Shown here in pieces: positions 44,374-51,818 of a stretch of 64,000 nt of DNA; the first letter of the stretch is position 1; every line of letters starts with the position of its first letter. The notes under the pieces are model-generated. The model was not told where the DNA came from. It saw only the letters and a list, made by a program, of their open reading frames with translations, and did no database searches. The stretch lies in assembly GCF_013410115.1 (NCBI RefSeq), contig NZ_JACCCV010000001.1, forward strand, positions 682,001-746,000. The letters are read 5' to 3'. Position numbers and translations under genes: made by a program. The DNA comes from Tunturiibacter gelidiferens. GTDB lineage: Bacteria; Acidobacteriota; Terriglobia; Terriglobales; Acidobacteriaceae.

Positions 44374-44949
44374 TTAATGTTTGAAGGCGAGTCGGAGCTT
44401 TTCCCAGGTCACATCGAGCGACTCGGGAAGGACGCGCGTCTCGGCTGTCACCGTCATAAAGTTTGTATCTCCGCTCCAGCGCGGCAGCGCATGAAGGTGC
44501 ATGTGATCGGCGATGCCGGCTCCTGCAGCCTCCCCCAGGTTGAGACCCATGTTGATCCCGCCCGGGTGATAAACCTCTCGAAGCGCCAGCTCCGAACGCT
44601 GGGCGAGAGCCATTAGTTCCTGAGCAACTTCTACCGGAAGCGCAGCCAGAGTGTCCAGATGTTGATACGGCAGCAGCAGCAGGTGTCCGGTGGAGTAGGG
44701 GAAGGCGTTGAGACAGATAAAGCAGGTCTGCCCCCGCCAGACGATGTGCGCCGCTTTTTCTGCGACGATCCGTTCCATTCCGTGATCGACCGCATAGTCC
44801 ACCGCAGCGATCATGTTGCAGAAGACGCAGCGTTTGTCTTCCGCTTCGGTTGGCGGCCAGGCGCTGAGAGCCGAAGGAACCCCGCTTCTGGCCTGCGGGT
44901 CCGAGCGGGTGATGTAGCTGTAGCGCCAGGGCGTCCAGAGGCGGTCCAT
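44374..44949 (-). CDS. HIT domain protein (AP4A-phosphorylase-like)
   Basis: 191 residues starting MDRLWTPWRYSYITR at 44949, the conserved N-terminus of this actinobacterial/acidobacterial HIT branch. The zinc-type pair CVFCNM and the later histidine support a metal site. The histidine triad HMHLHAL holds His149, His151 and His153, with His151 the expected nucleophile. The family hydrolyses or phosphorolyses nucleoside polyphosphates and related phosphoramidates. The open frame upstream to 45009 is not needed. It is divergent from rpsA, 434 bp away. Confidence 0.93.
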   Translation of the reverse strand: MDRLWTPWRYSYITRSDPQARSGVPSALSAWPPTEAEDKRCVFCNMIAAVDYAVDHGMERIVAEKAAHIVWRGQTCFICLNAFPYSTGHLLLLPYQHLDTLAALPVEVAQELMALAQRSELALREVYHPGGINMGLNLGEAAGAGIADHMHLHALPRWSGDTNFMTVTAETRVLPESLDVTWEKLRLAFKH

Positions 44950-45162
44950 TCGGCGAGTATAGCGGACCGAGTAGCCCCGAAGCGGACGAGGCCGCCCAGA
45001 CCCGCTCACGGCTCTGATTCTGTCCCGACACTTGCGCAGTTTGGAGCACTCTCTGCATCAAATCGGGGCGCTCTGCATCAAATTATGTACGACCCAAGAG
45101 AATTTCATCCGGTTCCGAGCATGACATGGTGATGAAAATGCAGGCGAAGAGGCCGACTTTTG

Positions 45163-45191
45163 TTGACGTACCGTATGCAAAGTTCTATGCT
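45163..45191 (+). promoter_or_regulatory. Sigma-70-type promoter of rpsA
   Basis: TTGACG (45163-45168) and TATGCT (45186-45191) are separated by exactly 17 bases. The predicted start near 45198 leaves a leader of about 185 bases before rpsA. Confidence 0.65.
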
Positions 45192-45199
45192 TTATCAGT

Positions 45200-45234
45200 G
45201 AGCTATTGCGTGTGGGACCCAAGTGCAATAGCTC
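45200..45234 (+). promoter_or_regulatory. Hairpin at the 5' end of the rpsA leader
   Basis: GAGCTATTGC (45200-45209) pairs perfectly with GCAATAGCTC (45225-45234) around a 15-base loop. It would sit at the very start of the transcript from the promoter at 45163. Ribosomal protein S1 often represses its own mRNA through leader structure; that role here is inference. The rest of the 45000-45383 stretch holds no gene, but shows a direct repeat of CTCTGCATCAAAT near 45049 and 45070. Confidence 0.5.
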
Positions 45235-45383
45235 CTCTGCAAGACCTGATTCCTTCCATCCTGCCGAAGCTGTCGCGGGGATAGAGAAAGCAGCCAGCCT
45301 CCCCTCCCGGATTCGCTGATTGCTCCCGCCCACGCGCTGCTCTAGAGGAAGAAATCTCTTGGATCCCGGAGTCCGCATTCACC

Positions 45384-47393
45384 ATGGTAGAAAACCATAA
45401 TCCTGACCACAACGAGAGCAAACCCCTGACCACCGAAACGGAAGTCCTAGCGCCCGAAGCGACAGCGGCTCACACAGACCTGTCTTCTGAATCCACCTCA
45501 ACCCAACAGCATGAGACCGCCCACGGCGCGTCAAGTGAAGCTGCACAGCATGTTGCACCAGCTGCCGCCGCTCACCAGTCTGCAGACCACGGAACCGTTG
45601 CCACGGTCACCGCTGCAGCCGACGAGTCTGACGATGATTTGAACTACGACGCTGCTGATTTTGCTGCCGCCCTCGCGAACTTTGATCGCGAGCAGGCCGC
45701 CGAGTCCGCCGCTGCCCAGAACCTGACTGCAGAAGAGGTCATCGTTACCGGCACCGTCGTCAAGATCACCGACAAGCATGTTGTTGTCGACATCGGGCTT
45801 AAGTCTGAAGGTCTCATCCCCCTGGAACAAGTTCTTGACATCCATGGTGTCTCGAAGTTCCAGGCAGGTGACACTGTTGAAGTTGTGGTCGAGCGCGAAG
45901 AGTCCGAAGGCGGTTACCTGGTCAGCTATGACAAGGCTCTCCGTCACAAGGTCTGGGACAAGCTGGAGCAGGCGGCGAACGACAAGACCCCTGTCAAAGG
46001 CATGGTTCTTAGCCGCGTCAAGGGTGGTCTCACCGTTGACATCGGCATCAAGGCGTTCCTGCCCGGCTCGCAGGTCGAGGTTCGCCCCGTCCGCAATCTG
46101 GACGGCTACATCGGCACCGAGATCGAAGTCCGCGTCATCAAGCTCAACAAGAAGCGCGGCAACGTCGTCATCAGCCGCAAAGAGCTTCTTGAAGAAGACC
46201 AGAACGCCAAGAAGTCCGTCACTCTCGCCACCCTGGAAGAGGGCAGCGTCCTGACTGGCACCGTGAAGAATCTCACCGACTACGGCGCATTCGTCGATAT
46301 GGGCGGCCTCGATGGACTGCTCCACATCACTGACATGAGCTGGGGTCGTCTCACCCATCCCCGCGACCTCGTCAACGTTGGCGACGAGATCCAGGTGAAG
46401 GTGTTGAAGTTCGACAAGGATAAGCAGCGCGTCTCGCTGGGCTTCAAGCAGTTGACGCCTGACCCGTGGCTCGACGCGACCGAGCGCTACCCGATCGGTG
46501 CGCAGGTTCGCGGCCGCGTTCTGTCGGTCACCGACTACGGCGCGTTCGTTGAGCTCGAGCAGGGAATCGAAGGTCTCGTTCACGTCTCGGAGATGACCTG
46601 GTCGAAGCGGATGAAGCATCCGTCGAAGATGGTCAAGCCCGGCGACGAAGTCGACACCATCATCCTCAGCGTCAATCCGAACGACCGCCGCATCTCGCTC
46701 GGCATGAAGCAGCTGCAGGACAACCCCTGGGAGCAGCTCGAAGACAAGTACCCGACCGGCGCCATCATTGAAGGCCGCGTTCGCAACCTGACCGACTTCG
46801 GTGCCTTCATCGAGATCGAGGACGGGATCGACGGCCTGGTACACGTCTCGAACCTGAGCTGGACCAAGCGCATCAAGCATCCCTCGGAAGTCCTGAAGAA
46901 GGGCGAGAAGGTTCGCGCGATCGTTCTGGGCGTTGAGCCTGAGAACCGTCGTCTGTCGCTTGGCGTCAAGCAGCTTCAGCCGGATGTCTGGGATACGTTC
47001 TTCGCGCAGCACCGCGTTGGCGACGTCATCAAGGGCAAGATCCTGCGCACGGCTCAGTTCGGAGCCTTCGTTGAGATTGCTGAAGGAGTCGAGGGCCTCT
47101 GCCACGTCTCCGAGGCGATCAATGCCGAGGGTAAGCCAGTCTCGATGGATGTTGACTCAGAGCATGAGTTCAAGATCGTCAAGATGAACCAGGAAGAGAA
47201 GAAGGTTGGCTTGAGCATCCGTGCTGTTGGCGAAGAGGCCAGCCGCGCGGAGGTCGAGAGCTACAAGGAGCGCGAGAAGTCGCCCAAGGGCAACAACTCC
47301 GGTTCGTCTTCCTCCACCTCTTCGGGCAACAGCAGCAGCACCACGCTCGGCGACCTGATCAACTGGAAGCGCTCAGAGTCCGAGCGCGACTAA
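45384..47393 (+). CDS. rpsA: 30S ribosomal protein S1
   Basis: 669 residues, longer than the usual 550-560 because of an N-terminal low-complexity extension of about 110 residues rich in Ala, Glu, Gln and His. Six S1 OB-fold repeats follow: IVTGTVVKITDKHVVVDIG, VKGMVLSRVKGGLTVDIG, LTGTVKNLTDYGAFVDMG, VRGRVLSVTDYGAFVELE, IEGRVRNLTDFGAFIEIE and IKGKILRTAQFGAFVEIA. S1 recruits mRNAs to the 30S subunit, mainly those with weak ribosome binding sites, which fits the several leader-poor starts in this window. A serine-rich linker (NNSGSSSSTSSGNSSST) precedes the last residues. A terminator follows at 47416. Confidence 0.97.
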   Translation: MVENHNPDHNESKPLTTETEVLAPEATAAHTDLSSESTSTQQHETAHGASSEAAQHVAPAAAAHQSADHGTVATVTAAADESDDDLNYDAADFAAALANFDREQAAESAAAQNLTAEEVIVTGTVVKITDKHVVVDIGLKSEGLIPLEQVLDIHGVSKFQAGDTVEVVVEREESEGGYLVSYDKALRHKVWDKLEQAANDKTPVKGMVLSRVKGGLTVDIGIKAFLPGSQVEVRPVRNLDGYIGTEIEVRVIKLNKKRGNVVISRKELLEEDQNAKKSVTLATLEEGSVLTGTVKNLTDYGAFVDMGGLDGLLHITDMSWGRLTHPRDLVNVGDEIQVKVLKFDKDKQRVSLGFKQLTPDPWLDATERYPIGAQVRGRVLSVTDYGAFVELEQGIEGLVHVSEMTWSKRMKHPSKMVKPGDEVDTIILSVNPNDRRISLGMKQLQDNPWEQLEDKYPTGAIIEGRVRNLTDFGAFIEIEDGIDGLVHVSNLSWTKRIKHPSEVLKKGEKVRAIVLGVEPENRRLSLGVKQLQPDVWDTFFAQHRVGDVIKGKILRTAQFGAFVEIAEGVEGLCHVSEAINAEGKPVSMDVDSEHEFKIVKMNQEEKKVGLSIRAVGEEASRAEVESYKEREKSPKGNNSGSSSSTSSGNSSSTTLGDLINWKRSESERD

Positions 47394-47415
47394 GTTCGAA
47401 TAGAGCAACAAAGTG

Positions 47416-47447
47416 AAAAGGCCATCCCAAAACGGGACGGCCTTTTT
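47416..47447 (+). terminator. Intrinsic terminator of rpsA
   Basis: AAAAGGCCATCCC and GGGACGGCCTTTTT pair with one mismatch around AAAAC, followed by the T-run. It is 22 bases after the rpsA stop. Confidence 0.92.
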
Positions 47448-47484
47448 ACTGTCTCTTTCAGAGGTACTTGATTGATGGCGCCTT

Positions 47485-48396
47485 TTATGCGGAGAGAGAG
47501 TGCACGGAAGCCGGCGCATCGATCGATCCGGTCGCCATCTTGGCAGAGGCGCGACGCATGACCTCGAGCTCAGCTGGTGCAAACAGTTCCGGAGGGATTC
47601 CACCGACTGCGACATGTCCAGGATCGTCGCCCAGAGCCATCGAAATCTGATTCCAACGCAGAAAGGGCGATGTGGTTGGGAGAGTGATGATGCGTCGCTT
47701 CGGCTCAGGAAAGGCGAAGTAAGCCGACCAGATCAGGAGAGTTAGACCAACCGCAACGCCGTTGATCACGCTGAACATAGAGTACATGTTGGCGTTGTGA
47801 GCGATCCACGCGGAGTTGACGAGACTGGTGGTCGCAAGAAAGCCCAGTCCGAGACTGACTCCGAAGATCCGGCTCCGGTAAGAAAGGCCCATCGGGCGGA
47901 TCGCAAAGCAAACAAATAACAGCAGGCACAGCGTGAGAATGCTGGAAGTCTGCTGTAGCTGCGTAATCATCGCAACCATGAAATTGATACCGGACAGGTG
48001 GGGAGTAACGGCTACACCGATCGCAACTGCGACTGAGATGGCAGCGACCCAGCGAAAGACCAGCATCCCAAGAGTCTGCAGGCCCTTCAGGGGAGCCATC
48101 GCGAGCTTGAAGATGCTATATACCAGGAGGAGCGATAGGATCGCTTCCAACGCATAGCTTATCCAGTAAACATAAAAGTAAACCTGATAAGCGGCATGTC
48201 TTTCAACGGTATGTCGGCTCAAAGATAACAACGGTAGACAGATAGCCGAACATGTAAGTCGCACACATAACAATGCGACGAGGTATCCGAACTGGCGGGC
48301 CGCCTTGCTGCGGACGAGGAAGAACACCAGCATGCCGCAAAAGACCGGCTCTAGATAATCCATTTGCACCGTCAAACTGGATAGGAAATCGCTCAT
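47485..48396 (-). CDS. Multi-pass membrane protein of unknown function
   Basis: 303 residues from the ATG at 48396 (MSDFLSSLTVQMDYLEPVFC). About seven membrane segments are visible, for example LEPVFCGMLVFFLV, GYLVALLCVRLTCSAICLPL, ALEAILSLLLVYSIF, WVAAISVAVAIGVAV, ILTLCLLLFVCFAI, GVSLGLGFLATTSL and AVGLTLLIWSAYFAF, and then a cytoplasmic tail of about 75 residues (EPKRRIITLPTTSPFLRWNQ). No catalytic or sensor family is recognised. It lies 101 bp downstream of three tandem exported-peptide genes on the same strand and may be in the same transcript, so a role in sensing, exporting or resisting the peptide is possible but unproven. Confidence 0.7.
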   Translation of the reverse strand: MSDFLSSLTVQMDYLEPVFCGMLVFFLVRSKAARQFGYLVALLCVRLTCSAICLPLLSLSRHTVERHAAYQVYFYVYWISYALEAILSLLLVYSIFKLAMAPLKGLQTLGMLVFRWVAAISVAVAIGVAVTPHLSGINFMVAMITQLQQTSSILTLCLLLFVCFAIRPMGLSYRSRIFGVSLGLGFLATTSLVNSAWIAHNANMYSMFSVINGVAVGLTLLIWSAYFAFPEPKRRIITLPTTSPFLRWNQISMALGDDPGHVAVGGIPPELFAPAELEVMRRASAKMATGSIDAPASVHSLSA

Positions 48397-48497
48397 CTGT
48401 ATCGTACCTATTTGATAAAGCAAGCACAGGCTAGCTTATTACCAGGTCCGACACAAGGGATTAATCCTGACTTTGCGCAAATAATTACCCAATAGTG

Positions 48498-48674
48498 TTA
48501 GCGCGTTCCCATGCCGCAAGCATTGGGATCGTTCGGAGCGCAGGTCGGAACTGGTAGCATGCTGGTACGCGAGGCGACGACCTTGTTCTTCGTCGACGCG
48601 CTGGAGGTCTGAGTGGTGGCGGCTGCGCCGGTGACAACGAGAACGAGGATGAAAGCGCGAACGATGTGTTTCAT
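48498..48674 (-). CDS. Exported two-cysteine peptide, tandem copy 3
   Basis: 58 residues: MKHIVRAFILVLVVTGAAA is a Sec signal peptide (cleavage near residue 20), then TTQTSSASTKNKVVASRTSM, and the C-terminus LPVPTCAPNDPNACGMGTR. The two cysteines enclose eight residues and could form a disulfide loop after export. Last of three copies at an exact period of 241 bp, and the most diverged in DNA: over the last 22 codons it differs from copy 1 at six third positions without changing a residue. It has the weakest upstream box of the three. No known family is recognised. Confidence 0.75.
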   Translation of the reverse strand: MKHIVRAFILVLVVTGAAATTQTSSASTKNKVVASRTSMLPVPTCAPNDPNACGMGTR

Positions 48675-48738
48675 ATATTGGGCCCCTTGATCTTGTAAGC
48701 TGTTGATTAATCGTGGTTTTCTTGACTACTAACCCCGA

Positions 48739-48915
48739 TTAGCGCGTTCCCATGCCGCAGGCGTTAGGGTCGTTTGGAGCGCAAGTCGGAACAGGTAGCA
48801 TGCTGGTGCGGGCGACCACGACCTTGTTCTTCGCGGTGGCGTTGGAAGTCTGGGTGGTGGCGGCGACACCGGTGAGGACGAGGGCGACGACGAAAGCGCG
48901 AACGATGAGTTTCAT
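48739..48915 (-). CDS. Exported two-cysteine peptide, tandem copy 2
   Basis: 58 residues: MKLIVRAFVVALVLTGVAA signal peptide, TTQTSNATAKNKVVVARTSM, then the same LPVPTCAPNDPNACGMGTR end as its neighbours. AGGAG stands ten bases before the ATG at 48915; the open frame to 48939 adds eight residues without support. The 64-base spacers on either side are the same length and still similar to each other, so the three genes come from tandem duplication of a 241 bp unit. The mature peptide is conserved to the last residue, the signal peptide and spacer are not. Confidence 0.78.
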   Translation of the reverse strand: MKLIVRAFVVALVLTGVAATTQTSNATAKNKVVVARTSMLPVPTCAPNDPNACGMGTR

Positions 48916-48979
48916 AACTGGAATCTCCTGGTCTAGCAATCTGCTGATTCTTCTTGTAATTCTTCACTGCTGGCGTGAA

Positions 48980-49156
48980 TTAGCGCGTTCCCATGCCGCA
49001 GGCGTTAGGGTCGTTTGGAGCGCAGGTCGGAACAGGTAGCATGCTGGTGCGCGAGGCGACGATCTTGTTTTTGGCGGAAGCGTTGGAGGTTTGGGTGGTG
49101 GCGACTGCACCGGTGAGGACGAGGACAACAACGAAAGCGCGAACGATATGTTTCAT
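48980..49156 (-). CDS. Exported two-cysteine peptide, tandem copy 1
   Basis: 58 residues: MKHIVRAFVVVLVLTGAVA signal peptide, TTQTSNASAKNKIVASRTSM, then LPVPTCAPNDPNACGMGTR. This is the promoter-proximal copy; GGGGGTATC precedes the ATG at 49156 and a candidate promoter lies at 49220-49249. The small size, signal peptide, fixed C-terminal sequence with two cysteines and triplication fit a secreted signal, bacteriocin-like or adhesion peptide, but no activity can be read from sequence. A membrane protein gene follows the array. Confidence 0.78.
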   Translation of the reverse strand: MKHIVRAFVVVLVLTGAVATTQTSNASAKNKIVASRTSMLPVPTCAPNDPNACGMGTR

Positions 49157-49219
49157 AACGAGATACCCCCAAAGTTGTATTTATGTAAAAAGATTTCTCT
49201 GGACAAACCAGATGATGTA

Positions 49220-49249
49220 ACAATAGGATACAAACTGGAGTAAGTCTAA
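49220..49249 (-). promoter_or_regulatory. Candidate promoter of the peptide array
   Basis: On the minus strand TTAGAC (49244-49249) and TATTGT (49220-49225) are 18 bases apart, 64 bases before the first peptide ATG. The match is moderate. The rest of 49157-49615 holds no gene apart from the infC terminator. Confidence 0.35.
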
Positions 49250-49572
49250 TAGAATCAGGTATATACAGAAGTATCAAACAATTTTGATTACTAAAGTAAC
49301 GGATCCGGCAGCGCTGATGGGTGATGCCTACTAGCGAGACTGACGATCTCCCTCCGGCCCCCAAATAGGTCCAAGATTGATAGGGACGTGATCTCTCTCG
49401 CCGCCTTACGACAATAACCCTTTTGTTTTTATTGATTAGTGCCGCTGGCCGAAGTCGCCGGTTCATAAATCCCCCGCGTAAGGCGACCAAGGAAGAAAAA
49501 TACAAGCACAGGCTTCAGCGGACGAGGATTCGTCGCGGCTTGTTTTACTTTTGATGGCAGAAAAGTTTTGCG

Positions 49573-49609
49573 CACCCACTTCAGCCCTGAAAATGAGGCG
49601 AAGTGGGTG
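49573..49609 (-). terminator. Stem-loop terminator of infC
   Basis: CACCCACTTC (49573-49582) pairs perfectly with GAAGTGGGTG (49600-49609). It lies six bases after the infC stop on the minus strand and is followed there by CGCAAAACTTTTCT. Confidence 0.75.
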
Positions 49610-49615
49610 GTTTTA

Positions 49616-50245
49616 TCAGGCCTGAGCAGGCGCAGGAGTGACAGGTTCAGTCGCCTTCGCATTGGCGGAGGGAACTGCGGGTGTGGCCGCTTTCTTGGGA
49701 ACGGCCTCGGCCTTTTTGGAGGGAGCCAGGATGGCGTGCAGCGTCGTGCCCTCCATGCGGGGCATAAACTCCACCAGGCCGGCGTCGCCGATATCCAGAA
49801 TGAGGCGGTTGATGATCTTGTAGCCGAGATCGCGATGCGCCATCTGACGGCCCTTGAACCGCAGAGAGGCTTTGACCTTGTCGCCCTCGCCCAGAAAGCG
49901 AACAGCCTGGTTTTTCTTGGTCTGATAGTCGTGCTCGTCCACGGTCACTGAGAACTTGACCTCTTTGATGACGATGACCTTCTGTTTTTTGCGGGCAGCG
50001 CGATCGCTCTTATCTTTTTCGTAGAGGAACTTGCCGTAGTCCTGAATCTTGCAGACAGGGGGCACGGCGTTAGGGGAGATCTCTACCAGGTCGAGCGAGC
50101 GCTCGCGGGCCATTTTGAGGGCGTCGAAGGGAGCCATGACGCCGAGCTGTTCGCCATTTTCGTCGATGACGCGAATCTCGCGGGCGCGGATGCGTTCGTT
50201 AGTGCGGATAAAAGACTTGGCGGAACGTTTATCAATTGGTGGAAT
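49616..50245 (-). CDS. infC: Translation initiation factor IF-3 with AUU start codon
   Basis: 209 residues. From the first ATG (50137) the protein would lack the IF3 N-terminal part, but the frame upstream reads IDKRSAKSFIRTNERIRARE, IRVIDENGEQLGVMAPFDAL, the conserved IF3 start. There is no ATG, GTG or TTG there; an ATT at 50245 (then CCACCAATT) lies six bases after a perfect GGAGG (50252-50256). IF3 genes classically use AUU or AUC so that IF3 represses its own translation by rejecting non-AUG starts. The C-terminal domain (KKNQAVRFLGEGDKVKASLR, FKGRQMAHRDLGYKI) is complete and followed by an Ala/Lys/Pro-rich tail of about 35 residues. The usual neighbours thrS, rpmI and rplT are absent. 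Confidence 0.93.
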   Translation of the reverse strand: MPPIDKRSAKSFIRTNERIRAREIRVIDENGEQLGVMAPFDALKMARERSLDLVEISPNAVPPVCKIQDYGKFLYEKDKSDRAARKKQKVIVIKEVKFSVTVDEHDYQTKKNQAVRFLGEGDKVKASLRFKGRQMAHRDLGYKIINRLILDIGDAGLVEFMPRMEGTTLHAILAPSKKAEAVPKKAATPAVPSANAKATEPVTPAPAQA

Positions 50246-50251
50246 AAGTCG

Positions 50252-50256
50252 CCTCC
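50252..50256 (-). promoter_or_regulatory. Ribosome binding site that fixes the infC AUU start
   Basis: GGAGG on the minus strand, six bases before ATT at 50245. No other start codon with a ribosome binding site exists upstream of the conserved IF3 N-terminus. Confidence 0.85.
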
Positions 50257-50504
50257 ACAGCAGGTTTCGTCACCCGCTATGCGTTGTTTAGGGTTTAGAT
50301 GCAAATCTCACGAAAGGTTGCACCGCAACGAAAAGTATAACACTTCAGAAACGAAGCCCTCTGGAATCAGCGAAGAAGAGAGGGCATCCAGCGCTCGCTG
50401 CGCGATCTTCACCAGGCTATCCGTTGTCGCCATCAAGCCGCCAACTTTGGCATCGGAGCCCTGATCATGTATGTTTGCACGGAAGCCCTCAGAGAGGAAA
50501 CCGA

Positions 50505-51098
50505 ATGAGACGCCGTATCCTGTTGGTCGATGATGAGGTCGCTGTCCTGCTGACCCTGAAGGCTGTGCTGGAGATCAGCGGCTTTGATGTGGATACCGCC
50601 GCCTCCGCACGCGAGGGCGTCTCCAAGCTGCACACTCGCGAGTACCAGATGCTGATCACCGACATGCGCATGGAGCACGATGTCGCCGGCATCGAGGTCA
50701 TCAAGGCGGCGCGCTCGGCCAACTATCATCCCGCGGTCGCGTTGTTGACGGCCTTCCCCGTCGCCGAAGAGGACTGGCAGGAGATGGGTGCGGATCAGCT
50801 GCTGGTCAAGCCCATGCACACACGCATCCTCCTGCAGCAGATCGAAGACCTGATCGCCTCCCACGAGCGAAAACTTGCCGGCCTCAATTTGACGTCACCC
50901 GCGACAACGCCAGCTAGGCCACCTGTCAAAAAGAAAGCAGTTGCTAAGAAGGTGGTCGTCAAGAGGACGCCGCCCAAGAAAGCTGCGACCGCGAAAACAG
51001 CTGCCCAAAAGAAGCCTGTCGCGAAGAAAGCCATCGCCAAAAAAGCAGCGAAGACCTCCGTCAAGACGAAGCCAGCACGCCGTCGCGCGAAGTCCTGA
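50505..51098 (+). CDS. Response regulator receiver fused to a histone-H1-like basic tail
   Basis: 197 residues from the ATG at 50505 (AGAGGAAA upstream). Residues 1-120 form a receiver domain: RILLVDDEVAVLLTLKAVLE with the acidic pair, the phosphorylated Asp53 in MLITDMRM, Thr82 in ALLTAFP and Lys102 in LLVKPMHTR. Instead of a helix-turn-helix output domain, residues 141-197 are a lysine/alanine/proline tail (KKKAVAKKVVVKRTPPKKAA, then AQKKPVAKKAIAKKAAKTSV) with 19 Lys and 4 Arg in 57 residues, like H1-type bacterial nucleoid proteins. DNA or RNA binding by the tail is likely. It converges on an orphan kinase-dimerisation gene at 51119. Confidence 0.85.
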   Translation: MRRRILLVDDEVAVLLTLKAVLEISGFDVDTAASAREGVSKLHTREYQMLITDMRMEHDVAGIEVIKAARSANYHPAVALLTAFPVAEEDWQEMGADQLLVKPMHTRILLQQIEDLIASHERKLAGLNLTSPATTPARPPVKKKAVAKKVVVKRTPPKKAATAKTAAQKKPVAKKAIAKKAAKTSVKTKPARRRAKS

Positions 51099-51118
51099 TC
51101 AACAGGTTTGAAGCGGCA

Positions 51119-51376
51119 CTAATTGGACGTGTGTTCTTTGATGTATTTCCTCAACGACTGGTTGAGATTCATTGCCTTTTCCACGCCGCCATCCAGCATG
51201 CGCAGCCACTCCGAAGCGGGCTCCTTCAGCTCGGCGGTGCTGAGCAGATAGCTCGTCTGCACAATGATCTCGAGTGCGTTGCTCAGGTCGTGTGCGATTC
51301 TGCGCATCTCGACGGAGATCTCTTCCGGAATCTTTTCGACGTTCGTGCCCTGAGAGGAAACCTTTGCTTCGTTCAT
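51119..51376 (-). CDS. Orphan histidine-kinase dimerisation/phosphoacceptor-like protein
   Basis: 85 residues. ISVEMRRIAHDLSNALEIIV resembles the H-box of histidine kinases of the HDLNN type, with His29-Asp30, and the second helix is SEWLRMLDGGVEKAMNLNQS. There is no ATP-binding domain, so it cannot phosphorylate itself; it could act as a phosphotransfer or phosphatase partner, or be a relic of a full kinase. Its 3' end faces the receiver-tail gene across 20 bases. No ribosome binding site is clear before the ATG at 51376. Confidence 0.65.
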   Translation of the reverse strand: MNEAKVSSQGTNVEKIPEEISVEMRRIAHDLSNALEIIVQTSYLLSTAELKEPASEWLRMLDGGVEKAMNLNQSLRKYIKEHTSN

Positions 51377-51609
51377 GTAAGAGTGTCAGCCTTCCTTTGG
51401 GTCTAGACGCGTTTCCGGGGGAGAAGACTCGCAATCCTCGATCCGATGCTCAGAACTTAGATGCGCAAGCATCCTTCTCCGGACGCCCATCCCTCGCAAC
51501 ATACTACCTGCGCGGTCTCGCCGCACATTGACAGCAGCACCCGCGTTTGTAAAACTAGAGACTCGCGGTTAGCGTGCTCCGGCCACCTGTGCGGAGCGAA
51601 TGACACCGT

Positions 51610-51696
51610 GCCGTAGTGGCGGAATTGGCAGACGCGCATGGTTCAGGTCCATGTACTCGCAAGGGTGTGGGGGTTCGAGTCCCCCCTTCGGCACCA
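51610..51696 (+). tRNA. tRNA-Leu (anticodon CAG)
   Basis: 87 nt class II tRNA: acceptor GCCGTAG/CTTCGGC (one T-T mismatch), D arm with GGCGGAATTGGCAGACGC, anticodon stem CATGG/CCATG with loop TTCAGGT, a long variable arm (TACTCGCAAGGGTGTG region), T arm GGGGG-TTCGAGT-CCCCC and encoded CCA. It lies about 120 bp upstream of trpC. Confidence 0.95.
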
Positions 51697-51818
51697 AAGT
51701 TTCAACCTCGGTTGCAGCCAGGCAGCTTTCAACAGCCGCCAACGGCAGCCGAGTGTGGATTCGCACCAACCCATCGCTCTGCTGGCCGCACCTCACACTC
51801 AGCCATCGCAAAGGGACT

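Noticed and set aside
43976..45061. A 361-codon minus-strand frame across the HIT gene
   Set aside because: Most of it overlaps the HIT gene in another frame and reads as low-complexity Arg/Ser/Gly shadow; only the last 114 codons outside the HIT gene were kept as a weak candidate.
45531..47105. A 524-codon minus-strand frame opposite rpsA
   Set aside because: It is the mirror image of the S1 repeats (long open antisense frames are common in GC-rich genes) and lacks any family match or ribosome binding site.
48498..49156. CRISPR-like array
   Set aside because: Only three units, 241 bp period, and the conserved part is coding with synonymous changes.
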